A DNA stretch of 64,000 nucleotides, taken from contig CAXXNI010000002.1 of NCBI GenBank assembly GCA_963663285.2, forward strand, positions 992,001-1,056,000. Reading direction: 5' to 3'. The translations under genes were made by a program, and so were the position numbers. The DNA comes from CAXXOK01 sp963663285. GTDB taxonomy: Bacteria > Bacillota > Clostridia > Christensenellales > Aristaeellaceae. Below, in pieces: positions 9,629-18,081 of this stretch. A model generated the notes under the pieces. It saw only the letters and a program-made list of their open reading frames with translations. It did no database searches and had not been told where the DNA came from. The stretch's first letter is position 1. Each line of letters begins with the position of its first letter.

Positions 9629-9657
9629 TTGACAGCAACTGGAATTTTTCATAAGAT
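9629..9657 (+). promoter_or_regulatory. SigmaA-type promoter for the 695-residue membrane protein
   Basis: TTGACA (9629-9634), 17-base spacer, TAAGAT (9652-9657). Expected start of transcription is near 9664, giving a leader of only about 24 bases before the ATG at 9688. Nothing else was seen between 9410 and 9628. Confidence 0.7.
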
Positions 9658-9687
9658 AGACCCAGATTGATAAGGACGTGAAAGATA

Positions 9688-11775
9688 ATGTCGATCAAGC
9701 GTTTCTGGGGCAACCTGTCTACAGCGGTAAAATTCATCCTGCTTACAATCGCAGCAGTTATCATAATGTTACTCATCGAGCTGGGCAGCAATTATCCGGC
9801 GCTTATCAGCGCTGGGTATTCTTCCGAAACGCTCAATATGGAAGACTTTACTTGCTTTAATGATTCAGTGGCTATTAACGAAGATGGCGCCCACATTGTT
9901 TTACATGAGCAAGATGATATTGATTTAATTTACTATGGTTTGGATACGGAATTACACTCCGTGATTGTGGAACTTCAAGGCCACGGGCCGGTGCATGTTT
10001 CTATTCTTGTAAAAGATGAATCCAGTTACTATAACAATCAAACCCTATATAGTATCTTTTGCGTAGCGGACGATCCTGCCCTGCGCTTCTGTAATGCCTA
10101 TGTGCAAAGTGCCGGGGAAGCCAGCGAACTTACTATCCGTTTGGATGGCACGGTCGGAGCCGATTTTAAGGTAAACTCCGTACGTATTAACGTACCATTG
10201 CCCTTCTTATGGCAACCGGTACGTATGGCTCTTTCGTTTTTTATCTCTTTGCTTATGTTGTGCATCCTATTTTTAAAATGGTCGCATATTCATTACAACA
10301 AACGCAATCCGGTTCATCGTATAATGATTGTTCTGCCACTCGTGTTTATGATGGTTCTTGCTTATGGTGTTTCTGTTTGGATTGCTCCCGAAACGGCTCC
10401 TTATACCGGTATAACAGATGAAGAAGCACAAAGCAGCACAAATGATTCCTACGAGGTACTTTTTGAAACGCTGCGGCAGGGACGGTTATCACTGGAAACT
10501 CTGCCCTCCGAAGCGCTTCTAGCGTTAGGAAATCCTTATGATCCTAGCGAACGCACAGCAGAGGGAGTCGATTACTTTTTCGATTATTCTCTCTATAACG
10601 GTCAATACTATGTATATTTTGGGCTTGCGCCTGTTTTGACTGTTTATGCGCCTTATCATTTTTTAACAGGTAGAGTGCCGGCCAGCCGGGATGCTGCATT
10701 ATTGCTTGCCTGGCTCTCTATTGTTTTCATAGGCTTGGCTGTATGTTCCATGGCTGATCGTTATCTGCAAACTGTGAACGTGTTTATACTATCTCTTGCT
10801 TGCGTAACAGCTGTGTTTACATCCGGTGTGATCGTGCTGCTGGCTTCGGCGGATTTTTACTACCTTGCGGAGCTTAGCTTTGTTTGCTATAGCGCCGGAG
10901 CCATTTCTTTTGGATTGAGAGGAGCACAGCAAAAGAGGCGATGGCTTTCCCGCCTATTATATGTCGTCTCCGGCATCTGTTTTGCTCTTGTATTGATGAG
11001 CCGCCCCAACGCCGCTCTTTTGTTGGTGGCCTTTTTAGCGCCCGTCTTTATTGGAGAACTGATGCGTAAACGCGCTCGCTTATTTGAGGCAGCATCCTTT
11101 TTATTCCCCGCGCTGTTGGGTGTTGGTATCGTCATGTGGTACAACGCTGCCCGTTTTGGTTCTGTTTTTGATTTTGGAGCGCTCCACCAGTTAACAGCTA
11201 CGGATGTTCATTTCCGTCAAGTCAGTTTAGCTGATTTCCCCGTCGCTTTATACCATTATCTTTTTGAACCGGTAAACTTTACGCAGCAGTTCCCCTACAT
11301 TTCGATTGTAAGGCATACGGTCTCAACCACCGGACATTATGTATTCCAGTTATCCTGCGCCGGCATGTTCATTTATCCTGCCATATGGGCTATTATAATA
11401 GGCCCACTGTTAACCACAAACAAGGAGAATAACCTACCTTCGTTTCATCAGGAAAGCCGCTGGGTTTACTGGCTTCCGCTTATCGTCAGCATTCCCATCA
11501 TGCTTATATCTTATGGTATAGGCGGTGTTACGCTCCGGTATACCTATGATTTCCGGATTTTTTATACATTCACAGGCATCATGTATATACTCTCTATGCA
11601 TACACAGGGAAAGACCAAACATCAAAAGGTGCTGAATTTTTTTCTGATTCTACTGCTGGTTTCTTCTATTTTCCTTGGATTGTCCATGATTTTTGAAAAC
11701 GAACGGGATTATATTCTGTCTTCCTCCCCTCAACTATATTTTGGCTTACAGCGGATGTTTTTTCCTTTTTCTTAA
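9688..11775 (+). CDS. Polytopic membrane protein of unknown function (GT-C-like layout)
   Basis: I do not recognise this 695-residue protein. Residues about 13-35 form a membrane segment. Residues about 45-170 are polar and beta-rich and probably lie outside the membrane. From about 172 onward there are ten or so further hydrophobic segments, with loops rich in aromatic and acidic residues (for example YFFDYSLYNGQYYVYFGLAP). This layout resembles lipid-linked-sugar glycosyltransferases of the GT-C type, but no catalytic motif is certain. It is a single-gene unit with its own promoter and terminator. The spacing from GGACG to the ATG is acceptable. Confidence 0.7.
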   Translation: MSIKRFWGNLSTAVKFILLTIAAVIIMLLIELGSNYPALISAGYSSETLNMEDFTCFNDSVAINEDGAHIVLHEQDDIDLIYYGLDTELHSVIVELQGHGPVHVSILVKDESSYYNNQTLYSIFCVADDPALRFCNAYVQSAGEASELTIRLDGTVGADFKVNSVRINVPLPFLWQPVRMALSFFISLLMLCILFLKWSHIHYNKRNPVHRIMIVLPLVFMMVLAYGVSVWIAPETAPYTGITDEEAQSSTNDSYEVLFETLRQGRLSLETLPSEALLALGNPYDPSERTAEGVDYFFDYSLYNGQYYVYFGLAPVLTVYAPYHFLTGRVPASRDAALLLAWLSIVFIGLAVCSMADRYLQTVNVFILSLACVTAVFTSGVIVLLASADFYYLAELSFVCYSAGAISFGLRGAQQKRRWLSRLLYVVSGICFALVLMSRPNAALLLVAFLAPVFIGELMRKRARLFEAASFLFPALLGVGIVMWYNAARFGSVFDFGALHQLTATDVHFRQVSLADFPVALYHYLFEPVNFTQQFPYISIVRHTVSTTGHYVFQLSCAGMFIYPAIWAIIIGPLLTTNKENNLPSFHQESRWVYWLPLIVSIPIMLISYGIGGVTLRYTYDFRIFYTFTGIMYILSMHTQGKTKHQKVLNFFLILLLVSSIFLGLSMIFENERDYILSSSPQLYFGLQRMFFPFS

Positions 11776-11842
11776 GCACAGTTACTCATCAATCATTAAT
11801 ATAACATTGTTCTTTCTTGTATTATGCCGCCCAACAGGTATC

Positions 11843-11878
11843 AAAAAAAGTGGCAACTCTGCCGGGTGCCACTTTTTT
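11843..11878 (+). terminator. Rho-independent terminator
   Basis: AAAAAAAGTGGCA and TGCCACTTTTTT flank an 11-base loop. The T-run on the + strand ends transcription of the membrane-protein gene 70 bases upstream. Confidence 0.85.
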
Positions 11879-11952
11879 ATTGCTATTAAAAATATCATAC
11901 ATCATATTATTGAAATGCCATTATGAAATTATATAAACATATTGTTAGATTC

Positions 11953-11981
11953 TTGACAAACCGAGCAAATCGCCCTACAAT
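11953..11981 (+). promoter_or_regulatory. SigmaA-type promoter of the hydrogenase operon
   Basis: TTGACA (11953-11958), exact 17-base spacer, TACAAT (11976-11981). It is the only strong promoter seen between the preceding terminator and the hydrogenase genes, so the transcript would begin near 11988. Confidence 0.75.
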
Positions 11982-11987
11982 ATCCAT

Positions 11988-12376
11988 AATGGTAAACTAT
12001 ACAACATTATAAACACAAATGCCGACCGACCGTTCTTTTCTTCCTCCACGACAACGACGATCTGTAGTTAAGAATTGCACGACCGCTTACAAACCATCGT
12101 TGCAGCGTTTCGGAATCAAAAGGCTTTTTGTATTTCACTTTTTCTATGGTGTCTTTTCGTCTGAGGGCAGCCAGCGGTTTTACCGGTGCGAAAAGGTCTT
12201 TTTGTGTTTCCTTTTGCAGCGCGGCAAATCACAATCTATTCATCATCCTGATTGACTCTTTTATGGAAAACGGAACAGTAAGCGATTAGCTGAGAAGCGT
12301 TGTCACTTCCCGGAGCGTCCGATGCCTGCATGACCCGCACACACAACTACTGACAGTAAAAAGGAGATCGTGGAAC
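11988..12376 (+). other. Long untranslated leader of the hydrogenase operon
   Basis: About 390 bases lie between the promoter and the first hydrogenase ATG. The stretch is pyrimidine-rich and holds short self-complementary pieces, but no convincing protein gene. The 78-codon frame at 12019-12255 lacks a ribosome site and has a low-complexity, His/Phe-rich product. I could not match the region to a known riboswitch, T-box or 6S RNA by eye, and no clear intrinsic terminator interrupts it. Confidence 0.4.
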
Positions 12377-12871
12377 ATGTCGGACAAACAAGCATTGGTT
12401 ATCGAGCAGAAATTAACGGACTTTCATGAAATTGGCGACCTGATCGACCTGTATTTCAAAGGAAAGCGCGGCAGTCTGATTCAAGTGCTGCATACCGCGC
12501 AAGGGCTTTATGGGTATTTACCACTGGAATTGCAACAATTCATTGCAGACAAAATGGATATGCCCTTATCCGAGGTGTCTGGCGTTGTAACTTTTTATTC
12601 TTTTTTCTCCGTTAATCCACGTGGAGAACATACCATACGGGTTTGTTTGGGGACGGCCTGCTATGTGCGCGGTGGCAAGAAAATCATCGATCATTTAACT
12701 AAAAAACTCGGTATTGAGGTTGGCGGTACAACCGCAGATCGCAAGTTTACGTTTGAAATCGCACGCTGCATCGGTGCCTGTGGCCTTGCCCCGGCCTTGA
12801 TGATCGACGATGTGGTTTACCGGCAAATGTCGCCCAGCAAGGTAGATACGTTGCTGGCAACATTTCAGTAG
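12377..12871 (+). CDS. hydC: Hydrogenase NuoE-like [2Fe-2S] subunit (HydC type)
   Basis: Small subunit of a trimeric NAD-linked [FeFe]-hydrogenase, related to NuoE of complex I. The N-terminal helical part (LIQVLHTAQGLYGYLPLEL) precedes a thioredoxin-like domain with the four [2Fe-2S] cysteines in VCLGTACYVRG and ARCIGACGLAPALM. Length is 164 residues, as usual. The ATG follows AAAAAGGAGATCGTGGAAC. First gene of a three-gene operon ending at a strong terminator after the catalytic subunit. It passes electrons between its cluster and the NuoF-like flavin subunit. Confidence 0.93.
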   Translation: MSDKQALVIEQKLTDFHEIGDLIDLYFKGKRGSLIQVLHTAQGLYGYLPLELQQFIADKMDMPLSEVSGVVTFYSFFSVNPRGEHTIRVCLGTACYVRGGKKIIDHLTKKLGIEVGGTTADRKFTFEIARCIGACGLAPALMIDDVVYRQMSPSKVDTLLATFQ

Positions 12872-12884
12872 GAGGTGGACATAG

Positions 12885-15800
12885 ATGAATAAAGCGATAC
12901 GAACGTTGGATGATTTATTGCAGATTAAGCAAGATTATTTGGATAAGCAGGCAGCTTACCGCTACCAACTGCTCATTTGCTCCGGCGCGGGCTGCGTATC
13001 CGCTGCGTGCGGCAAGGTACGGGACGCGGCAATTGACACCTTGAAAGAGATGGATTTGGAAAAAGAAGTCGGCGTTATCGAAACAGGCTGTATGGGTATA
13101 TGTGCCGTCGGCCCTGTGATGATTGTGTTGCCGGATCGTACTTTCTATATTAAACTCGATCCTCAAAATGTGCGCAACATCATTAAGGCGCATATTTTGG
13201 AGCACAAAATACTGGAGAAACATACGTTTTTCCATCAAACGCTCAACAAACATATCCCCTGTATTGACGATATCGATTTTTTCAAGGAGCAGGTCAAAAT
13301 CGCGCTGCACAACTGCGGCACGATTGCCTATGGCAGTATTGATGCCTACATTGCACGGGACGGTTACATGGCCATTGCCAAGAGTATCACCGGCAGTAAA
13401 CCGGCGGATATTGTAAGCACTGTGATGGCGTCCGGTATTCGCGGCCGTGGCGGCGCAGGTTTCCCCACCGGCATCAAGTGGGATGCCGGGCATAAAGCCG
13501 TCAGCGATGAAAAGTTTATGGTTTGCAATGCAGATGAAGGCGACCCCGGCGCTTTCATGGACCGCAGCATTATTGAAGGGGATCCGCACGCTGTACTTGA
13601 AGGGATCATGCTTGGCGGCTATGCGATAGGCGCAAAACAGGGCTATGTTTATATCCGTGCCGAGTACCCGCTTGCTATTGAGCGTCTTACCGCTGCCATC
13701 GAACAGGCACGGGAATATGGGTTGCTGGGCGAAAATATTCTCGGTACCGATTTCACCTTTGATATTGAAATCCGTATTGGCGCAGGCGCTTTTGTATGCG
13801 GCGAAGAAACTGCGTTGATGGCCTCTATCGAAGGAAACCGCGGCGAACCTGTGCAAAAACCACCGTATCCATTCCAGAAAGGGTTATACGGAAAGCCAAC
13901 CATCATTAACAACGTGGAAACGCTGGCCGCAATTCCCCAGATTGTGCTGAACGGCGCAGAGTGGTATACGCAATACGGCACCGACAAATCCAAGGGTACA
14001 AAGGTTTTCGCGCTGGCAGGCGATATTGTAAACGCCGGTATTGTGGAAGTGCCCATCGGCACTCCGTTGGGAGAAATTCTCTTCCGTATCGGCGGAGGCA
14101 TCGCCAATAAAAAACAGTTCAAAGCCGCGCAAATCGGTGGCCCTTCGGGCGGGTGTGTAACCAAAGACAATCTGAATACGCCGACGGATTATGAATCCAT
14201 TGCCAAACTGGGCGCTATCATGGGTTCCGGCGGATTGATCTCCATGGATGAAGATACCTGTATGGTAGATACGGCCCGCTACTTCATGGATTTTATTCAG
14301 GAAGAATCCTGTGGTAAATGCGTTGCTTGCCGTATCGGTACCAAGCGTATGCTGTCCATACTGGAGCGCATTACACGCGGTGAGGGCCGCAAGGGCGACA
14401 TTGAGCTATTGGAAGAATTAGGCGCGGTTATCAAGCAAACTGCGATGTGCGAGCTGGGTAAAACCGCTCCTAATCCCGTACTTTCCACCATAAAGTACTT
14501 CCGGGATGAATATGAGGAACATATTCAGGATAAGCACTGCCGCGCAGGCGTTTGCAGCGATCTGTTCATCTCTCCGTGTGAAAACACCTGCCCGGCGCAT
14601 GTGAATATTCCCGGTTATCTGGCTTTAATTTCCGCCGGACGCTTCCTGGACGCGTATGATCTGATCTGTCAGGAAAACCCGCTTCCGTCGGTTTGCGGCC
14701 GTATCTGCACACGCCCATGCGAAAGCAAATGCAGGCGCAGCACCGTGGACGAATCCGTATCCATTTGCAGTCTGAAACGCTTCGTAGCCGATTATGCTTA
14801 TAAAAATCAAAAGCAATACGATCAGGATATCGTACTCCCCCGAAACGGGAAATCGATCGCCATCATCGGCGCCGGTGCGTCGGGATTAACCTGCGCGTAT
14901 TACTTAAGCCGAATCGGTTATGAGGTGGATGTGTACGAAAGGGAGCCTGTTGCCGGCGGCGTATTAGCCTATGGCATACCGGAATACCGCCTGCCTTCGG
15001 AAATTCTGGAGCGGGAAATCGACCATATGCGGCTTTCAGGTTTTAACATCCACCTCAATACCGAAGTGGGGCGGGATATATCCTTTGAGCAGCTTCGCAG
15101 CGAAACGGATGCCGTGTATGTAGCCACTGGTACGCAGCTGCCGCAGAAAATGAACATCCCCGGTGAAGATTTGGAAGGCGTATTGCCGGGCATCGAGTTC
15201 CTAAAAAATGTTAAGCTCTACCACAGCGTTGACCTCACCGGGCAAGTAGTTGCGGTTGTCGGCGGCGGCAATACCGCTATCGATTCTGCCCGCACAGCCA
15301 TCCGGTTGGGCGCGGCTAAGGTGCTGCTGCTGTACCGCCGTACTCGCGAAGCAATGCCCGCCTACGATATCGAGGTTGAAGAGGCTCTGGAAGAGGGCGT
15401 AGAACTGGTAGAGTTGGTAAGCCCCATCCGCATTCTGCCGGATGCCGAGGGACACGTGGCTATGATAGAGTGTGTACGGCGCAAAATGTCCAACTTCGAT
15501 CACAGCGGCCGACGCAATACCGCGCATATTGAAGGTTCCAACTTCATCATCAATGTTGATATAGTAATCCCCGCTGTCAGCCAGTACGCCGATCTTCCCT
15601 TCATCAAAAAGACAGACATTGGCGTCACCAACTGGGGCACGTTTATCACCGATCCGCAAACCAAAATGACTACGATGCAGGGCGTGTTTGCCGGCGGCGA
15701 TGTTGCACGGGGGCCGGATGAAGTGATCCGAGCGATTGCAGATGGAAAAACTGCAGCAGTCTCCATTGATTTGTTCTGCGGTGGTTCCGGCAGGCTGAAC

Positions 15801-15986
15801 AAAGGCCGTGTAATCGATATACCGGAGACAACGGATGAAGATGAAGTATTGATTCACAATCGTTTCCCGCAGGAATGTCTGCCTGTGGAAACCAGAACCA
15901 AAGCATTCAGCGAAGTGCTGCTGGGTTACCATAAGCTCAACGCGATTGCTGAATCCATGCGGTGCTTGCACTGTGACCGGAGGTGA
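12885..15986 (+). CDS. Hydrogenase NuoF-like flavin subunit fused to a GltD/NfnB-like NADPH oxidoreductase
   Basis: A 1033-residue fusion. Residues 1-120 are a thioredoxin-like [2Fe-2S] domain (CSGAGCVSAAC, TGCMGICAVGP). About 150-520 is NuoF-like: RGRGGAGFPTGIKW near 185, CNADEGDPGAF, GAGAFVCGEETAL, and a [4Fe-4S] motif ESCGKCVACRIGTKR near 474. From about 565 there is a full GltD-type module: CENTCPAHVNIPGY and CGRICTRPCESKC cysteine motifs, an FAD fold IIGAGASGLTCAYYLSR near 660, an NADP-type fold VVGGGNTAIDSARTA near 791 followed by LLYRRTREAMPA, and GVFAGGDVARGPDEVIRA. The C-terminal ferredoxin domain usual in HydB is absent; GltD takes its place. The ATG follows AGGAGGTGGACATAG. It probably links NADH, NADPH and the hydrogenase; bifurcation is inference. 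Confidence 0.92.
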   Translation: MNKAIRTLDDLLQIKQDYLDKQAAYRYQLLICSGAGCVSAACGKVRDAAIDTLKEMDLEKEVGVIETGCMGICAVGPVMIVLPDRTFYIKLDPQNVRNIIKAHILEHKILEKHTFFHQTLNKHIPCIDDIDFFKEQVKIALHNCGTIAYGSIDAYIARDGYMAIAKSITGSKPADIVSTVMASGIRGRGGAGFPTGIKWDAGHKAVSDEKFMVCNADEGDPGAFMDRSIIEGDPHAVLEGIMLGGYAIGAKQGYVYIRAEYPLAIERLTAAIEQAREYGLLGENILGTDFTFDIEIRIGAGAFVCGEETALMASIEGNRGEPVQKPPYPFQKGLYGKPTIINNVETLAAIPQIVLNGAEWYTQYGTDKSKGTKVFALAGDIVNAGIVEVPIGTPLGEILFRIGGGIANKKQFKAAQIGGPSGGCVTKDNLNTPTDYESIAKLGAIMGSGGLISMDEDTCMVDTARYFMDFIQEESCGKCVACRIGTKRMLSILERITRGEGRKGDIELLEELGAVIKQTAMCELGKTAPNPVLSTIKYFRDEYEEHIQDKHCRAGVCSDLFISPCENTCPAHVNIPGYLALISAGRFLDAYDLICQENPLPSVCGRICTRPCESKCRRSTVDESVSICSLKRFVADYAYKNQKQYDQDIVLPRNGKSIAIIGAGASGLTCAYYLSRIGYEVDVYEREPVAGGVLAYGIPEYRLPSEILEREIDHMRLSGFNIHLNTEVGRDISFEQLRSETDAVYVATGTQLPQKMNIPGEDLEGVLPGIEFLKNVKLYHSVDLTGQVVAVVGGGNTAIDSARTAIRLGAAKVLLLYRRTREAMPAYDIEVEEALEEGVELVELVSPIRILPDAEGHVAMIECVRRKMSNFDHSGRRNTAHIEGSNFIINVDIVIPAVSQYADLPFIKKTDIGVTNWGTFITDPQTKMTTMQGVFAGGDVARGPDEVIRAIADGKTAAVSIDLFCGGSGRLNKGRVIDIPETTDEDEVLIHNRFPQECLPVETRTKAFSEVLLGYHKLNAIAESMRCLHCDRR

Positions 15987-15991
15987 CGAGA

Positions 15992-17989
15992 ATGTTGCAT
16001 TTGACGATTAATGATAAACCTATTGAAGTACCCGAGGGAACCACCATACTGGAAGCGGCACGGATGAACCATATCGATATCCCGTCTTTGTGCTACCTCA
16101 AGGATATTAACGCAATCGGCTCTTGCCGCATCTGTGTTGTGGAGGTAAAAGGTGCAAAAACCTTGCAGGCTTCCTGCATCACAAAAGCGGCGGAAGGCAT
16201 GCAGGTTTATACCAACTCCCGTATTGTCCGGCACTCCCGCAAAGTGCTATATGAGCTGATTTTATCCGACCATGATAAAGATTGCCTGTTCTGCAAGCGT
16301 AACCAATCCTGCGAGCTGCAGAAACTGGGAATTCAGCTGGGCGTGGAACGCTCCCGCTTTGAAGGCGAACGCTCCACCCGCAAAGTGGATACCTCCGTAT
16401 CCATCACGCGCGACCTGAGCAAGTGCATACTATGCCGCCGCTGTGTATCTGTATGCAATAACATACAGCAAACCGGCATCTTAAATGCACAAAACCGCGG
16501 TTTCAAAACAGAAATCAGCCCAGCCATGAACCTACCGCTGGGCGCAGTAAGCTGCACCTTCTGCGGGCAATGCACTGTCGTTTGCCCTGTCGGAGCGTTG
16601 AAAGAAACCAGCTCTACCGAGCGTGTTTGGGCTGCGCTGAACGATCCTACCCGCCGCACGGTGGTGCAGGTTGCCCCGGCTGTACGTGTTGCCATTGGAG
16701 AAGAGTTCGGCTTGGAAGCCGGAAGCCGCTGTACAGGCAAATTGGCTTCAGCACTCAAGGAATTGGGCTTTGACGATGTTTTTGATACCAACTGGGCTGC
16801 CGACCTGACCATTATGGAAGAAGGTACCGAGTTCTTAGGCCGGGTGAAAAATGTGCTGACTGGCGGTTCGGCCACCCTGCCCATGATTACCAGTTGCAGC
16901 CCGGGCTGGATAAAGTACATCGAGCATCATTATCCAGAGCAACTGGCACATCTGTCCAGCTGTAAATCGCCGCACACCATGATGGGCGCAATTGTGAAGA
17001 GTTATTATGCCAACATGCAAAACATTGACCCCAAGGATATGTTTGTCGTTTCTGTTATGCCGTGTACTGCGAAGAAGTTTGAAATCGACCGCCATGAAAT
17101 GCAAAACGGCGGTTACCAGAATGTCGACGCAGTGCTGACCACGCGCGAACTGGCCGAAATGATCCATAGCGCGGGCATAGACTTTAACGAGTTGAAGGAC
17201 AGTACATTCCACAATCCACTGGGTCTATCCTCCGGTGCGGCGGATATCTTCGGCGTAACCGGCGGCGTAATGGAAGCGGCGCTGCGCACAGTATATGAGT
17301 TGGTTACCGGTCGCGAATTGCCGTTTGATAAGCTGCATGTTACACCCATTGTGGGTCTTAATCAGGTGAAAACCGCAACGATCCGCATTGAAAATCCATT
17401 GCCGGATTACACCTTCCTGCAGGGAGTCGATGTGAACGTTGCGGTTACCAGCGGTTTTGCCGGAGCAAAGCAGCTGATGGATCAAATCGAAAATGGCACC
17501 TCGCCTTACCACTTCATTGAAATTATGGGGTGCCCTGGCGGCTGCATCACCGGTGGCGGACAACCCAGAAGCGATGATAAGGACATTCGCGCCAAACGGA
17601 TGCGTGCGCTTTACGCTGAAGACGAGAGCAAAGCCATGCGCAAATCGCATGAAAACCCTGTAATCCAGAAAATTTACCAAGACTTTTTGGGAAAGCCTAA
17701 CGGAGCGCTGTCCCATGAGCTACTTCACACGCACTATACGCAACGCGGCTTGTACAATGAGAAGACCGATGAGGTATTCGTAGTGGATTATCAGCAAAAC
17801 CCGGAAGAGAAATCCACCTATACCCCCGCATCGATCGGCACGCTTACACGCGCGCGCAGGGATACGCAGGAATCTCCGCGTATTATGGCTTTGGAAGCGG
17901 AAAATGCTTTGCTGAAGACCGAGTTGGCGGAAACGCAGGATACTGTGAAAGTATTTAAACGGATCATTCAGGAACGTACAACCCGCTAA
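15992..17989 (+). CDS. hydA: [FeFe]-hydrogenase catalytic subunit with a C-terminal coiled-coil extension
   Basis: Catalytic H2-producing or H2-oxidising subunit. In order: N-terminal [2Fe-2S] domain (CYLKDINAIGSCRICVVE), His-Cys3 cluster (HDKDCLFCKRNQSC), two [4Fe-4S] motifs (CILCRRCVSVC, CTFCGQCTVVC), then the H-cluster motifs TSCSPGW, MPCTAKKFE and GCPGGCITGGGQP, all with cysteines intact. The family normally ends soon after LLHTHYTQRGLY (near 575). Here about 78 more residues follow, ending in a predicted coiled coil (EAENALLKTELAETQDTVKV). The start chosen is the ATG at 15992, placed after GGAGGTGACGAG; a GTG at 15983 is less likely. It begins five bases after the fusion gene's stop. Confidence 0.95.
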   Translation: MLHLTINDKPIEVPEGTTILEAARMNHIDIPSLCYLKDINAIGSCRICVVEVKGAKTLQASCITKAAEGMQVYTNSRIVRHSRKVLYELILSDHDKDCLFCKRNQSCELQKLGIQLGVERSRFEGERSTRKVDTSVSITRDLSKCILCRRCVSVCNNIQQTGILNAQNRGFKTEISPAMNLPLGAVSCTFCGQCTVVCPVGALKETSSTERVWAALNDPTRRTVVQVAPAVRVAIGEEFGLEAGSRCTGKLASALKELGFDDVFDTNWAADLTIMEEGTEFLGRVKNVLTGGSATLPMITSCSPGWIKYIEHHYPEQLAHLSSCKSPHTMMGAIVKSYYANMQNIDPKDMFVVSVMPCTAKKFEIDRHEMQNGGYQNVDAVLTTRELAEMIHSAGIDFNELKDSTFHNPLGLSSGAADIFGVTGGVMEAALRTVYELVTGRELPFDKLHVTPIVGLNQVKTATIRIENPLPDYTFLQGVDVNVAVTSGFAGAKQLMDQIENGTSPYHFIEIMGCPGGCITGGGQPRSDDKDIRAKRMRALYAEDESKAMRKSHENPVIQKIYQDFLGKPNGALSHELLHTHYTQRGLYNEKTDEVFVVDYQQNPEEKSTYTPASIGTLTRARRDTQESPRIMALEAENALLKTELAETQDTVKVFKRIIQERTTR

Positions 17990-18009
17990 ATGTCATTCAT
18001 CAACAAAAA

Positions 18010-18041
18010 GAAAACGGAGAGGCATATGCCTCTCCGTTTTC
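18010..18041 (+). terminator. Rho-independent terminator of the hydrogenase operon
   Basis: Perfect inverted repeat GAAAACGGAGAGGCAT / ATGCCTCTCCGTTTTC, beginning 20 bases after the hydA stop. The A- and T-rich ends let it work for the convergent gene as well. Confidence 0.88.
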
Positions 18042-18081
18042 AATATCATTCGTTAGTGTAACAGTAAAATAATTCTATGTT

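Noticed and set aside
12019..12255. 78-codon frame within the hydrogenase leader
   Set aside because: No ribosome site and a low-complexity product; treated as leader RNA.
12915..13856. 313-codon minus-strand frame opposite the NuoF-GltD gene
   Set aside because: Shadow frame; the plus-strand product has many conserved cofactor motifs.
15201..15971. 256-codon minus-strand frame opposite the GltD module
   Set aside because: Shadow of the FAD/NADPH domain; no start signals or family features.
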